The notes beneath the pieces were generated by a model. The model made no database searches and was not told the origin of the DNA. It saw only the letters and a list, made by a program, of their open reading frames with translations. A DNA stretch of 64,000 nucleotides from Bettongia penicillata ogilbyi (Eukaryota > Chordata > Mammalia > Diprotodontia > Potoroidae): NCBI GenBank assembly GCA_023548195.1, contig JAJHZJ010000414.1, forward strand, positions 544,501 through 608,500, read 5' to 3'. A program made the position numbers and the translations under genes. Of this stretch, positions 10,870-21,789 are shown in pieces. Position 1 is the first letter of the stretch, and each line of letters begins with the position of its first letter.

Positions 10870-12240
10870 TGAGATTTGCTTTGGACCACTCCAGCACCAG
10901 TCAGAGTGCCTTGTACATAGTAGGTGCCTCCTAAATGATTGCAGACTGCTTGCTTTCCTCAAAGCCACAAGGAGCCTCCTCCTCTCAATTTCAGGACCTT
11001 TTCTCAGTTCTCATTCTCCTTGAGACATTTGGCAATTTAACCATTCCTTCCTTAAAATACCTTCTTCTTTTATCTTTCATGTTATCTTCTCCTAAAATGT
11101 AAGTTCTTTCAAGACAAGGGTTTCCTTTTTCTTTTGGGGAGGTAGGGGATGGAGTGCACAGTGCTTGGGACATAGTAAGTGCTTTTATAAACCTCTTCAT
11201 TCATTCTTGATTCTCTCTCCATCTCTCCTGACTGTTATTTCTCTGTGCTTTTTAAAATCCCCATTTTTTCCTCTGATGTCCTGTGGGCACTTGCTCAAGC
11301 CTCAGTCCTTCTCTCTCCCTTGGAGAACTGATCCATCTCTGTGCTCCAACTGTTATCCTCTCTGTGTCTGATTCCAAAGTCTTTATCATCAAACCAGTCT
11401 CTTCATGGCATTCTAGGTCCATATTTCCAAATGCTTGCTGGATATTTCTGACGAAGTATCTCATATACTTTAAGCTCAATACATTCAAAACCAAAACTCA
11501 TCATCTTTTCTCCTCAAACAAACCTCCCTTCTCAAATTTGGATCAATGGCACTACCATTTCCCAGGCACACAAAAAAAGAAATCTTGTATTTTGGACTTC
11601 ATCCCACATATCCAATCCATGACCATCTCCTATAAATACTTTATTCCAAATGTCTGCCATATTTGTACCTTCCTTTCTGTTCTGTGGTTTGCTATCCATA
11701 CCTTTCATCACATCAGAATTACTTCAGTCATCTCTTATTCTTGCCTTGTTTGCCTCCATTTTCTCCTCTCACCCTCCAGGGGTACCCCCAACATACTAGT
11801 ACCAACTAAGTGTCCTTATACACATCACTTTAATCCTATCACTCACTGCTCAAAAATCTAATGGCTCCTGACTGTTCTCAGGATAAAATACAAATTCCTT
11901 AGTACTTTATAAATCTAAAGACATGACAGTCTTATCAATATTATTGATAATATCAATATTATTGTTAGCCCAGCTTTTAAGATTTTCCATAATCTTTCTA
12001 CTTTCTCCTATCTCCTAAATTCATTATCTACAGCTCTTTGGTACAAAGCCTTGTTACTTCAATATCTTACCAAGGATTTTGCTTATTCCTGATTCCAGGT
12101 ATTTTTTCATGGTGTTTTCCCCACTTGTAGCACCATTCATATTTCTGTACCAATCCAAATCCCACCCATCCTTCAAGACCCAGCCCAAGTTTTATCCCTT
12201 CCAAATCCTCATTGACCTCTCTCTTCTCTCTTTACCTAAA
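10870..12240 (+). repeat. L2 LINE copies, sense, about 1.3 kb
   Basis: L2 3' ends at about 10890-10945 and 11095-11190 are followed by a long ORF-derived block to 12240. That block has 'acatatccaatccatgacca', 'aatctaatggctcctgactg', 'ggataaaatacaaattcctt', 'cccatccttcaagacccagc' in L2 order. A 192-codon open frame at 11283-11861 falls in it and is best read as decayed LINE sequence. Confidence 0.6.
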
Positions 12241-12244
12241 GCCA

Positions 12245-12690
12245 ACTAGGTGGTCTCATGGCTAGAGTGCTGGACTTGCAATCAGGAAAAACTGAATGAA
12301 AATCTTGCCTCAGACACTTGTTTATCCTTAGTTCTTGAAGAGAACCAGTGACATCAGGAGGGTGATGTCTTGACTTGCAAGTAAATTACATTTGAATGAG
12401 GGACAGCTGTGCAAAGTCACCAACCTCACTGTCTCCTCTGCAGTCATCTGGGTCCAGTGGCAAGACATAGACCAGGACAACTGGAGATGACCTCATATGC
12501 TGTAGGAGACTTTGGTGTTTTACAGCTAAGGTCTTCCCAGGTCTCTGTTTGCTCCTGGTCAAATCACTTCAACAGTTTCCTCATACATAAAATTGAGTTA
12601 ATAATAGAGAGTTTTTTTGAGAAATAAGTGAGAAAATATATGTAAAGTGCTTTATAAATCTTAAAGAGTTTTATAAGTGTTACCTATTAT
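12245..12690 (+). repeat. CORE-SINE split by a younger insertion
   Basis: The 5' part (12245-12317: 'ctagagtgctggacttgcaa', 'ttgcctcagacact') and 3' part (12531-12690: 'gtcaaatcacttcaacagtt', 'gtaaagtgctttataaatc') are one SINE interrupted by the RTE-like element at about 12318-12530. Confidence 0.6.
12318..12530 (-). repeat. RTE-like retroposon, copy 2 of 3
   Basis: Matches 692-930 along most of its length ('gaagagaaccagtgacatca', 'gacttgcaagtaaatta', 'tgaatgagggacagctgtgc', 'gacaactggagatgac'). It is inserted within a CORE-SINE. Confidence 0.6.
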
Positions 12691-12802
12691 TATTCTATAT
12701 ACTTCTAGATATTTATCTAATTATATTTTGCCATGCGTTGTTCCTGAATGAATTTCTCTATGTATCATCTATCCCTCTAGGCAATACTCTCCTGCTTTGG
12801 TC

Positions 12803-12990
12803 CAGAGATGTTAAACAACTGACCCTATAACACTCCCAAGTGCCACCCAAATCCGATTAAAATGTAATTAGGAACCATTTAATAAATAAATAAAAAGACA
12901 ATAAAACAAAGATAATTATTAAAATTTAAAACTAAGTCAATATGCAGGCTACAGAGCTCCTTATGTGTGATTAGCAGCACCCATTTCTTT
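12803..12990. repeat. hAT-type non-autonomous DNA transposon, copy 1 of 3
   Basis: Begins with a degraded 'cagagatgttaaaca' terminal repeat and holds 'cactcccaagtgccaccc', 'gattaaaatgtaattaggaa' and 'aagtcaatatgcaggct', shared with 49010-49195 and 56604-56810. The last copy has a clean 8-bp duplication. Confidence 0.6.
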
Positions 12991-13270
12991 TTTTAAAATA
13001 ATATTTTATTTTCCCCCCAGTTACATGTAAAGACAATTTTAACATTCAGTTTTAAAAATTTTTGAGTTCCAAATTTTCTCTTTTCCTCCTTCAGTCTCTT
13101 CCCTCTCTGAGGAAGTAAGCAAATTGATTATAGGTTATACATGTTCAATCATGTAAAACATATTCCCATATTAGTCATGTTGTGAAAGAAGACACAGAAA
13201 CAAAGAAAAAAAAATACAGCAAGTGAAAAACAATACACTTTGATCTGCATTCAGATTCCATCAGTTCTCT
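12990..13270 (-). repeat. L1-type LINE 3' UTR fragment
   Basis: Antisense: 'ttagttcc'-like purine/pyrimidine contrast, 'attgattataggttatacat', 'tagtcatgttgtgaaagaag'. Near-identical arrangement at 56280-56530, and a related block inside the 3' region of the half-L1 at 49845-49990. Confidence 0.55.
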
Positions 13271-13589
13271 CTCTGAAGGTGATCATTTTTTATCATGAAT
13301 CCTTTGGAATTGTCTTGGATCATTGTATTACTGAGAAGAATCAAGTCCCCCTTTCTATTCCGAGTTTGACATCCCTTCTCTGCTTAACTCTCTAAGACAA
13401 TCCGTTAAAGAGAAGGTGGCAATAGGGTTGATTGGGAAAGGGAGTTTTCTCACCTGGAAGTTCCTTATATCAATGAAATACAGGTCCAGGCCCTATCCCT
13501 ATCCCTATCCCCTTATATCCCTCACTGCCTAACAGTTAACTAGTATGGTGGGAATTTAGGTGAAACTGGAAAGAAGCCCTAGAATCTAG

Positions 13590-14130
13590 AAGGAGATGAG
13601 AAGGGACAGTGTTCCACGCTTGGGGAACATACAGTCAGTGAAAATTATTGAGTTGGGAGATGAAGTGTTGTATTCAAGGAATAGCAAGGAGGTTAATTTC
13701 ACTGGATTGAAGATTATATGGCGGGGACTAAAGAATAAGAAGACTGGAAAGATTGGAAGGGACCAGGTTCTGAATAGCTTTAAATTCTAAACAAAGGGTT
13801 TTATATATTACTAGGGACCCACTGGAGTTTATTGACCGGAGGAGGACAGATTCAGATCTGCACTTTAGGAAGATCAATTTGGCAACTCAGTGGAGGATGA
13901 AGTGGAGTGAGACTTGTGGTAGGGACACCAACCAGCAGGCTATTGCAGCCCAGTAAGCATGAACTGATGAGGGCCTGGACCAGATAGGTGGTGGTGTCAG
14001 AAGAGAAAAAGGAACATATACAAGAGATAGAACAAAAGTAGAAAGAAGGGGAATTGGCAACTGATTGGACATGGGAGAGTGAGAATGAGCAGTCAAGTTG
14101 TACTGACAGCAGGTGCTCATTAAGTAAATG
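13590..14130 (-). repeat. L2-type LINE body
   Basis: Antisense ORF end: 'gaccaggttctgaatagctt', 'gacccactggagtttattga', 'gcactttaggaagatcaatt', 'ggcaactcagtggaggatga'. Shadow open frames here are LINE-derived. Confidence 0.65.
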
Positions 14131-14339
14131 ACTTAGTTGTGTTAGTGCTTAGTTGGCTGATTGGTTGGCTGACTGGTTAATTGAGGTGAGCTGTAGCAGA
14201 AAGAGTCCAGTCTGGAATTATATATTTAGGAAAAACAGGAAAGAAGGAGGGAAATAAGTATTTATTAAGTGCCAACTATGGCAACTGTGTTAAACATTAA
14301 TATTTGCACAGTGATTTATAACTTTATAACTGTTTCATA

Positions 14340-14535
14340 GGATCGAAAATTTACCACCAAAAGGCTGAACATTAGTGGTCATCTTGTCTTCTTCCTTCAT
14401 TTTACACATTAGAAACTAAGGACCAAGAGAAGTTAAGTGATTTGGTCAAAATCATACAGAAAGTAAATGCTAGAGGGATGACTGAAACTCCTATTCTCTG
14501 ATTTCAAATCCAACTTGCCTCCCATTGTACCATAT
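14340..14535 (-). repeat. MIR/CORE-SINE
   Basis: Antisense 'cattttacacattagaaact', 'gagaagttaagtgatttggt', 'cttgcctcccattgtacca'. Confidence 0.55.
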
Positions 14536-15142
14536 TTCCTTCCTAAAATGAGGCTCATGGGCAACATTAGGCTTCAAATTCAAGACTTCCTGTTTACTAG
14601 ATCAGTACTTCTTTCATATCACAGTCCTGTTTTGTTTTCTCGTCAGGCATCTCTGTTCTTTGCAAGCTATCTAGCTAGAGGTCTCTGAACCGAAAATGAA
14701 AGCATCTGGCTAAGGTTCTCAGTCCAGGACAAAAGCTAAGATCCTTGAGCCCATGCAAAAGGCAAATTGGATTTTCTAACGTTGTTTTGATTTTCCCATC
14801 CTTTGAGGGGTTAGGAGCAGAAGGGAAGATGGTTGGTAAGTTTACAATTGTGTCTTTAAATAGGGTGTAGATATCTCTTCTTAGTGACCAACATACCTTC
14901 TTTATCCCAAGACCTCAGGCTCCAGAGACTCCTGCCTCTGTTCCTTGAGTTAGGATATTTGATAGGGAGATTGTGCCATTTGGGGCAGGATGAAGAGGAT
15001 ATTTGATGTGAAGCTGGATGGGGTGGTCAAGACAGTGAAGATCCAGTGGGTTATCAGTGCGTAATAAGTAGGTAAGAAGATGTAGCAGTTTTCTTGGGAC
15101 ACCAAGAAATGTCAGAAGTAATTGATCTTCTCTGTATTTCAG
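14536..15142. other. Intron upstream of the first MYLK exon seen
   Basis: No repeat clearly recognised. The 3' splice site is 'ttctctgtatttcag' ending at 15142, with a fair pyrimidine tract. Confidence 0.5.
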
Positions 15143-15193
15143 GTGATGCAACAGTGAAAAAGAAACCTGCTCCCAAGACTCCCCCGAAGGCAG
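15143..15193 (+). CDS. MYLK: MYLK exon: Lys/Pro-rich linker before the Ig domain
   Basis: This 51-nt exon encodes a basic, proline-rich linker (D-A-T-V-K-K-K-P-A-P-K-T-P-P-K-A) that in vertebrate myosin light chain kinase sits just before the Ig domain preceding the fibronectin III module. It starts after 'ctgtatttcag' with two bases (GT) that finish a codon begun in an exon outside the window, and ends with one base (G) before the donor 'gtaatt', so both flanking introns are phase 1 and the exon could be skipped in frame. The trailing G joins CT at 17791 to give Ala, matching the residue expected at that junction. The encoded stretch is short, but the exact family match and the correct phase to the next exon make it secure. 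The exon before it was not found in 1-15142. Confidence 0.9.
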
Positions 15194-15329
15194 GTAATTA
15201 ATTGCTGTGACAAGGAGTCACCTGTTGGGATTTGGTGCTTTTCCCTTGGCCTGTTGCCATACTGGTCCTCTGGGGTTCTATGGCTCAGGATCACTGTCTT
15301 TATCCCTCATCTCTCACATCTCTGCTAAC

Positions 15330-15722
15330 TTGCTCATTCTTTCTTCTGAGCCCCAGCCTAGTTCTTCCCCTCTTCCCTTCTTACTTTTCTTATTCATCCT
15401 TACGTCAGGACAAATGAGTTCCCAACTCTTGTCATTTCTGCCTTCACCACATCTCTCCTCTTGGTGCCGGTCCTTATCACTTCTCTCCCAGGCTATTACA
15501 ATGGCCACTTGATAGTTTTCTGTGGCTCTCCATTCCATCCTCCACTTCCAGCCAAAATGTTCTTTCTATACTGCAAGATATGATTATGACACATCCCTCC
15601 CCAACAAACTCCAGTGGCTCCCTGGAATGTACTCCCTCCTCACCTCTGCTTATTAGAATCTCTTGTTTCCTTCAAAACGTTGCTTAATGTGAAACTTTTT
15701 CTGATCTCCACAGCTGCCATGT
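15330..15722 (+). repeat. L2 LINE, 5' part, split by a SINE
   Basis: 'cccaggctattacaatggcc', 'caaactccagtggctccctg', 'tttccttcaaaacg' follow the L2 ORF end. The element resumes at 15973 after a SINE insertion. Confidence 0.65.
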
Positions 15723-15723
15723 T

Positions 15724-15972
15724 ATTGTAGTTGGGTTATTTCTGTCATGTGCTACTCTTTGTGACCCCATGTGGGGTTGTCTTGGCAAATATACTAGAGT
15801 GGTTTTCTATTTCCTCCTCCAATTCATTTCACAGATGAGGAAACTGAGGCATACAGAGATAAGTGACTTACCCAGAGTCACACAGCTAGTAAATGTCTGA
15901 GACCAAATTTGAACTCAGATCTTCCTGTCTCCAGGCCTGGTGCTCTGTCCACTGTACCACCTGGCTGCCCCT
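15724..15972 (-). repeat. Marsupial tRNA-headed SINE nested in L2
   Basis: Full-length antisense copy: 'ctctttgtgaccccatgtgg', 'cagatgaggaaactgaggca', 'cacacagctagtaaatgtct', 'tccactgtaccacctggctg'. It is younger than the L2 it interrupts. Confidence 0.8.
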
Positions 15973-16175
15973 CAACTGTTAGTACTTCCCCCTCCCCCAA
16001 ATTACCTTGCATTTATTTCCTGTTCATATTGTATATATTTACATACATATGTGTTACCTCCTCCAACAGAATCCAAGCTTTTTGAGGACAGGGTTTGTTA
16101 TTTACATCCCTGTATCTCCAGGGCTTAGTACAGCGTCCAACCCAAAGTAGGTGCTTAATTAATTCTTGATGATAG
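15973..16175 (+). repeat. L2 LINE, 3' part
   Basis: Continues the element of 15330-15722: 'ccaagctttttgaggacagg', 'ccctgtatctccagggctta', 'gtaggtgcttaattaattct'. Confidence 0.65.
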
Positions 16176-16199
16176 ATTAGTTCATCAACATTGTGAGCT

Positions 16200-16790
16200 C
16201 ATACTATGCCCAGAACATGGTACAGTACTTCGGGCTGCCCTTCCTCTTTCCCAACGCCTTACTTAAAATTTGACTGTATTAAGAGGTTCATAGCTTCTGG
16301 AAATAAAGAGGTGATAAAAACGAGAAGGTTGTTCTATAGCCTTCATCGTACCTCATCGGGAATATTGTGTTCAATTTTGGGAACCACAGTTTAAAGCATA
16401 GATAATCTGGGGAGTGTCTAGGGTTGCAAAACCAGGAAGTTAAGTCCTTCAGTCTTTGTCATATGAAGATAGGTAGAAGGAACTAGGGGGTGTTTAGCCT
16501 GGAAAAGAGAAGATTGAGGGTAACCATGATAGCTCTCTTTAAGAATTTGAAGAACTAGACTATAAAGGAGAGAATTGGCTTAATCTGTTTGACCCCAGAG
16601 GGCAGAAACCCAGAGAATGGATGGAAGCCACAAGGAGGCAAATTTATGTCGGATCTTAGAAAAAAAAATTCCTACCATTTATAGCTATCCCAGAGTGGAA
16701 TGAGCTATCATTGGTGATGGAGTCTTCTTCTTAGAGGTCTTCAAGCAAAGGCTGGGTGACTTTCTGTTGGTCATGTTTCAATGGGGATTC
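16200..16790 (+). repeat. L3/CR1-type LINE 3' part, sense
   Basis: A clear in-order match to L3/CR1 3' regions: 'gggaatattgtgttcaattt', 'tgtttagcctggaaaagaga', 'gaccccagagggcagaaacc', 'gagtggaatgagctatcatt', 'gaggtcttcaagcaaaggct'. Confidence 0.75.
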
Positions 16791-17790
16791 CTTTCCTTGG
16801 GGATTGCTTGCTGACCATTGTGATTTTCTGAAAAAACCTTCCCTTCCTGTACAACTATCGCCATACTCCACTTCCTCTGAAATGCTCATACACAATTGCA
16901 ATATATTCATTTTGCAAAGTCTCTCTTCTTTTTATATGGAATTGGTTTTGTTTTATATGGAATTGCTCCCTGTAAGCAGACCATTGTCCCAGGAAACAAG
17001 CAACAGAAACATGGATTTTGGCCATTTCATTTCCTCCCTTTGACTTTATCTATCTCTGTACATGATCTCCCTGACTCACTAAAATATACATCCTGGACAG
17101 TGGGGACTTTTTCATTTTTGTATTTGTATGACTAGGATTGTGCTTGGAACATTTTCTTTTTGGTCAGGACTTGTGATTTCATTGGTTAAAAAGGATGATG
17201 CAGAACAGCAACTTTTCCTCAACTTGCAATTTTAGAGACCATAAGTCAGGGCATTGAGAGTATAAATGACATGATCATAACTGCATTGCTAGTATATATG
17301 TCAGAGGCAGGTAACTCCATCCACTTCAGCAGGCTTCCTTTTGCCATGCACATAATGGGTGTTTAATCAATTTGTGTTGAACTTAATTGTATTTCATTTC
17401 AATAACGTAAATGGACACTAACATTCAACATGAATACCGAGGGGATGCTATGTTACAAATGTGACTCCAGTTGAGTGGGTTTTATCAGGAAATGTTGTCT
17501 AAGGCTCATATTATAGCTTTCAAACTAAGCCCCAGTTTCCAGTTCTCTCCCTGAAAGTGTGAGAATGGAGGAGGAGGCAGACTAACACAGTCTATGACCA
17601 AATGTCTGCGGCCATGCCACTCCATGTCCAGTGCAGCTCAGTGCACCATATATCAGAGAGCCAATTTCTGGTGGGGAGAGGTTCACCTGTTCTTTAGAGA
17701 GATGTGTTCTCTCTGTCTCTATCTATCTGCCTACCTGGCTTTTTCTTGATGTCTTTATTTCTCTGACCCCCTTTCTCTCTTTCCCTCTAG
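16791..17790. other. MYLK intron, mostly unrecognised
   Basis: An L2-like 3' end may lie at 17045-17160 and 17330-17380 ('gtgtttaatcaatttgtgtt'). The rest shows no repeat that I can name. It ends in a long pyrimidine tract before the acceptor at 17790. Confidence 0.4.
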
Positions 17791-17918
17791 CTCTTCCACC
17801 CCAGATTATCCAGTTCCCTGAGGATAAGAAGGTTCGAGCTGGAGAGTCCGTGGAGTTGTTCTGTAAAGTTGCAGGCACCCAGCCCATCACTTGCACCTGG
17901 ATGAAGTTCAGAAAGCAG
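17791..17918 (+). CDS. MYLK: MYLK exon: first half of the Ig domain before Fn3
   Basis: This 128-nt exon (43 codons with the G carried over from 15193) encodes the first half of an I-set Ig domain of myosin light chain kinase. It runs P-P-Q-I-I-Q-F-P-E-D, then E-S-V-E-L-F-C (B-strand Cys) and C-T-W-M-K-F (the core Trp of strand C). The Ig and Fn3 modules lie N-terminal to the kinase and belong to the scaffold part of the protein that binds actomyosin structures. The 3' splice site is a strong pyrimidine tract ending 'ttccctctag'; the donor is 'caggtaatct'. The exon starts in phase 1 and ends in phase 0, dividing the Ig domain after Lys-Gln. The second half follows in frame at 22465. Alternatives such as titin-like kinases are unlikely given the adjacent MYLK-specific sequence. 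Confidence 0.95.
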
Positions 17919-18081
17919 GTAATCTGCCTCAGTGGGGAATTTGAGGGGTCAGGACCTGACCAAGAAGTGGGCATAGATGTGTGTAATATGTGTGTTGGGG
18001 GGGAATCATTTCATGGGTTCCCAAAGGAGGTATAGAAACCCTTTTCCTACTGAGAGATCTTTACAAATCAGAGGTCATCAT

Positions 18082-18201
18082 ATGTTTTAGGTGTGTGTGT
18101 GTTCGTCGTTCGTTGCCGAAGAAGACCATGACATCAGAGAAATAGTGACATGACTTGCACTTGACTTTTGTTCTGAGTGAGGGAGGGCTGATGTTTTAGG
18201 T
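18082..18201 (-). repeat. RTE-like retroposon, copy 3 of 3, with target duplication
   Basis: The element (18093-18190) is bracketed by an 11-bp direct repeat 'atgttttaggt' (18082-18092 and 18191-18201). It matches copies at 692 and 12318 from their common end. Read on the minus strand the element ends in 'gaacgacgaacacacac', a short repetitive tail, so it is a 5'-truncated antisense insertion of about 98 bp. Confidence 0.7.
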
Positions 18202-18339
18202 AGCTTTCATGGGGAACCGCTGAGCAATGGGTACCCAAAGGAGACATTAGCTTTTCCTTCTAAGAGGTATTTCCAAATGAGAGCAATTTTCTCTGCCAAT
18301 CTATTTTTGGTCCTATCCAAAGTCTAGGTGAATTAAATG

Positions 18340-18490
18340 ACCAATATCCATTACAAATTCTGTTAATCACCTACTGTATACACAGCACCATGTCAGATGT
18401 TGAAGGAAATACAAAACTTAGATAGGAAGTGGCCCCTGATTTCACTGAGTTCATAATCTAGTAGGGGAGGAAGACACAATTACAGATAAA
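18340..18490 (-). repeat. L2-type LINE 3' end
   Basis: Antisense 'cacctactgtatacacagca' and 'gagttcataatctagtaggg'. Confidence 0.55.
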
Positions 18491-19598
18491 GATATTGTAC
18501 AATGTTACATATATTAGAATTAGGAGACCTGAGTTGTCATTCCCTCTTTTACCCTAGATTTATAGTGCAAATAGATTTGTAGTGTAAATAGTGTAAAAAA
18601 CTTCCTTTCTTCCAAGCATCAGAGACTCCATCTATATAGAAGGAAAATTTATCCTTGCCTCTGCCCCATACTTATTTTATATGACTGATGTGAGGAAACA
18701 ATATACATCTCTGTAGCAATGTGAGGGTGTGGGGCCATTTTAAGATGCTCTAGACAAACCGGATTTCTGGGGTCTCCAACAAACCTGATGATAAAGGCCT
18801 ATTCCAGTGGAAGGCTATTTGCTCGGGTTTTAGCTTGTAGCATGGCAGAAGATGGGCATTCACCCAGTTTGGCTGTGTGGGAAGGTGTCTCCTATCCCTC
18901 CAACACAAATTTTAATACACGTTTTAAACTGTGTATATGTGGGCCCTCTTGAATATACAAAAACCCAACACATAAATTTATATATTTACTAATAACCAAG
19001 CAGTGGCAGAGTTAAAAGTATTTCCTAACACACCACATTCCCTTTTCACCAAGAACCACACCAAATCCAGTGTTAATACAGTGAGTGTCAGAGAGTGGGA
19101 ACCCATCAAGCTGTCTAAATAGGGGTAAACCAGCCCGGGTCAGAAAGGGAGCACGTAAGCGCTCCCATGCTATTCAACCATGGGATCCCCTAATGAGTAG
19201 CTATCTGTTTATCAAGTCTTAGCAAAAGAAGACCATCTAGTCTCTTAAAAAAAAAGTGGGAGCGATTTCCAGGCATGGTTGTTTGTCTTGTTCTGGGAAG
19301 TCAGATCTGTGTTCCAAAAGTAATGGTGTTATTGATTGTTTTATAATTCCCAGAACAAGAAATAGAAAGTGGAACTTGAGTTGTGTTCATGAAAGCAGGT
19401 GGATGCTGAATATGATGCAGTACAAAGACAAAAATGAAACAGGATCTAGCCTCAAAGAACTTACTCTCTGTAGCAAGTGTCATACTCATATAGAAATGGA
19501 TTCCTACCAGTGAATATTTAGAAAATCACAAATTAACATTATCTATGTTGTGCTGCATTTTTATGTTTTTAAACCTTACCCAGGAGATGGGGAGGGGG
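18491..19598. other. MYLK intron, nothing recognised
   Basis: Mostly A/T-rich single-copy-looking sequence. No splice-bounded frame with MYLK similarity and no repeat family that I can name, apart from a SINE-like scrap near 19410-19480. Confidence 0.4.
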
Positions 19599-19599
19599 A

Positions 19600-19765
19600 A
19601 TTCAATATAGACACAGAGAGAGAGAGACAGAGACAGAGAGAAGTGAGGGAGAGGAGAAAAACAGGTAGAGTGAGGGAGAGAGAAGGTAGGGAAAGAGAAT
19701 GAGAGAGGTGGGGAAGTGAGGGAGAGAGATGGTGGGGAGGAAGAGAAATTGAAAGGAGTAGGGGG
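19600..19765. repeat. GA-rich low-complexity tract
   Basis: Runs of 'gagagagagacagagacaga' grading into 'agggagagagaaggtaggga'. Confidence 0.85.
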
Positions 19766-19839
19766 AGACAAATTGGTGGTGGGGACCAGCAAAGGGAGCA
19801 GGAAGGAGGTGGACACTTAAACTGAACTTTGTCGGAAGA

Positions 19840-20470
19840 AAAAGGACTGAAAGGCTGAGATGAGTGAGGAGTACATTCCAGCCAGAGGGGATGGTTTGTT
19901 CGGAGTTGGAAGATGGAATGCAGAGTTGAAAGTACAGCTAATAGCCCAGTTTGGCTGAAACATAGAGGGCAGGAAGGTGAGAAAAATGCAAGAAGTCAGG
20001 AAAGGTAACTTGGAGCCAGATTGTGGAAGATACTTTTAAAGAGTCACGTAGAGGACTTTGAATCTTAATCATGGAGTAGGGAGCTGTTAAAATGGGCTCC
20101 ATGGACTTGTTTAATATTCCAATAACTGAAGTTCAATAGAAATTGTTTCTATCGTCATCTCATGTATTTTAGTTTATATATTTTAAAACCTGATTCTGAG
20201 AAGGGGGTCCAAAGGATTCAACATGCTGTCAGATGGGTCCAGATACAAAAGAGGTCAGGATCTCTTGCTCTAGAGCCAGTCAGGAATCGCTGAAGTTTTT
20301 TTGAGTGGAGAAATGATGTGATCAGGCTTTTGCCTTCGGAAAATGATTTTAGCAGTTGTGTAGGGGGTGGCTTGAAGAGGGAAGTGACTGGAGGCAGGGA
20401 GATCCATTTAGAGGTGGTTACAAAAGTCCAGGTGAGAGAAGATTAGGACCTGAACTGGGTTGTGACCTCA
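19840..20470 (-). repeat. L2-type LINE split by a DNA transposon
   Basis: Antisense L2 on both sides: 'agtacattccagccagaggg' and 'gccagattgtggaagatac' before, 'tttttgagtggagaaatgat' and 'gtccaggtgagagaagat' after, with a hAT relic at about 20095-20275 between them. Confidence 0.6.
20095..20275 (-). repeat. hAT/Charlie-like relic, 'gtggacccc' family, copy 1 of 3
   Basis: Shares 'gattctgagaagggggtcc' and the trailing 'gaggtcaggatctcttg' with the copies at 31190-31372 and 41206-41367. Inserted in L2. Confidence 0.5.
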
Positions 20471-20785
20471 GCCTCCCCAGGGAGTTGTGTTAATTGAAGG
20501 AAAGAGATGGGTACTAGAGATGCATAGGAGGTAGCTTCCCAAGCTAGCTTACAAAAAGCTAGGTCAGCCTATAAAACAGGTGGGATTAGTGCTCTTAGTG
20601 ACAATAGTTCTACAGTTCAGACATATTATGGGTTAAATGGGCTTTTGTGGATTAGCTTGGGGATTTAACCACTGTGAAGAAACTTGTTTCTGTGGGTAAA
20701 TGTGTTTCGTGTTCTGAGCCTCAAACCTAACAAGTAAAGTTTTGGAAGACAATCCACATGTAAGGCAGGGAATTGTGTCTGGTGT

Positions 20786-20806
20786 GGGTGTGGGTATGGG
20801 TGTGGG
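20786..20806 (+). other. Potential G-quadruplex motif
   Basis: Four GGG runs at 20786-20788, 20792-20794, 20798-20800 and 20804-20806 separated by three-base loops (TGT, TAT, TGT). It is on the MYLK sense strand, so it would also be present in the pre-mRNA. Confidence 0.7.
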
Positions 20807-20810
20807 TGTG

Positions 20811-21785
20811 ACTGCAGGTATCTATGTATATTTTACAGAAACCTGGGAGCTCTTTCTCCCAAGCCCTTCTCTGCTCTATTAATAAGATATTGTAGATGTC
20901 CTGAGGGCATAGAGAGCCAGGTTAGTAATGGATTTTGGGCTAGGAGTAGGAAGGAAGAAAAGACCCAGTATTAGGAAGATAGAGATGTGGGGGGAGGGCA
21001 AGGACATTCCTGGGACTTCCTTGGGTCATACCACCCAGGATCATCAAAGAATAATAAAGAATCCCTGTATTTTTCATGCTTCGTGAAAATACTTATGCTA
21101 AGGATTTTTTAGGTTGGAGAAGTGGGGATTCTTCTGGAAAGGTTTCTAAAACGTTTTTCTATAAGCCTAAACTCAGAAAAGGGAGGGAAGCTCCCCAAGT
21201 TCTGAGCCTGGGGTACAGTTAAGTGCTGAAGTAGTTCATTCACCTCTCCCTTCCTAGCCAGAACCCAGAGCCTTTTCACAGCTTCTTTTGCCTAAAACCA
21301 TGGCCCAAGGACACTGCTTTGTCACTGAAATGGAGAATTTGACTCTGGAACTAAGAGAGAAAAATGGAACAGATGAGAAAGAGTGTAAAAAGTGAACCCA
21401 CAGAGCTCTAGGGCCAGAGGTCATCTCTTCCACTAGAGATCGTCCACTCTCTTTTACATAATGCCTCTTATGATTCCCCTTCTCCTTCCAGATATTAGTG
21501 CTTCCCTCCTAAAATTACCTTCCATTTAGTAATAGGGGAATAAACCTGTGATTCCTTTGACCCAGGGTACTCCCAAGTAAGGAAGTTCCCTCTGCCAAAG
21601 CAGATTGGTATCTTCTCTGCAATATATAGCCTTAGAGAGTTGTCTAGAGCACTGAGAGGTTGAATGATTTGCCCAGGTTCCCCCATACCCCCTGACCAGC
21701 TATCTATTATGACACACTCTCTCTTGCATTTATTTTATATACATATGTGTATGTTTGTACACAAATACATGGCATATGTGTTTGT
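20811..21785. other. MYLK intron, mostly unrecognised
   Basis: A MIR-like scrap is possible at 21400-21710 ('cttagagagttgtctagagc', 'gaatgatttgcccagg'). A similar block occurs at 32980-33110, so this may be a shared old repeat. Confidence 0.4.
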
Positions 21786-21789
21786 ATAG

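Noticed and set aside
11283..11861. 192-codon open frame on +
   Set aside because: It lies in L2-derived sequence, has no domain, and its low-complexity Ser/Phe/His composition fits a decayed LINE.
1..15142. Additional MYLK exons upstream
   Set aside because: No splice-bounded segment matching the Ig or linker sequence expected before the 15143 exon was found by eye; a profile search could still find a very short one.
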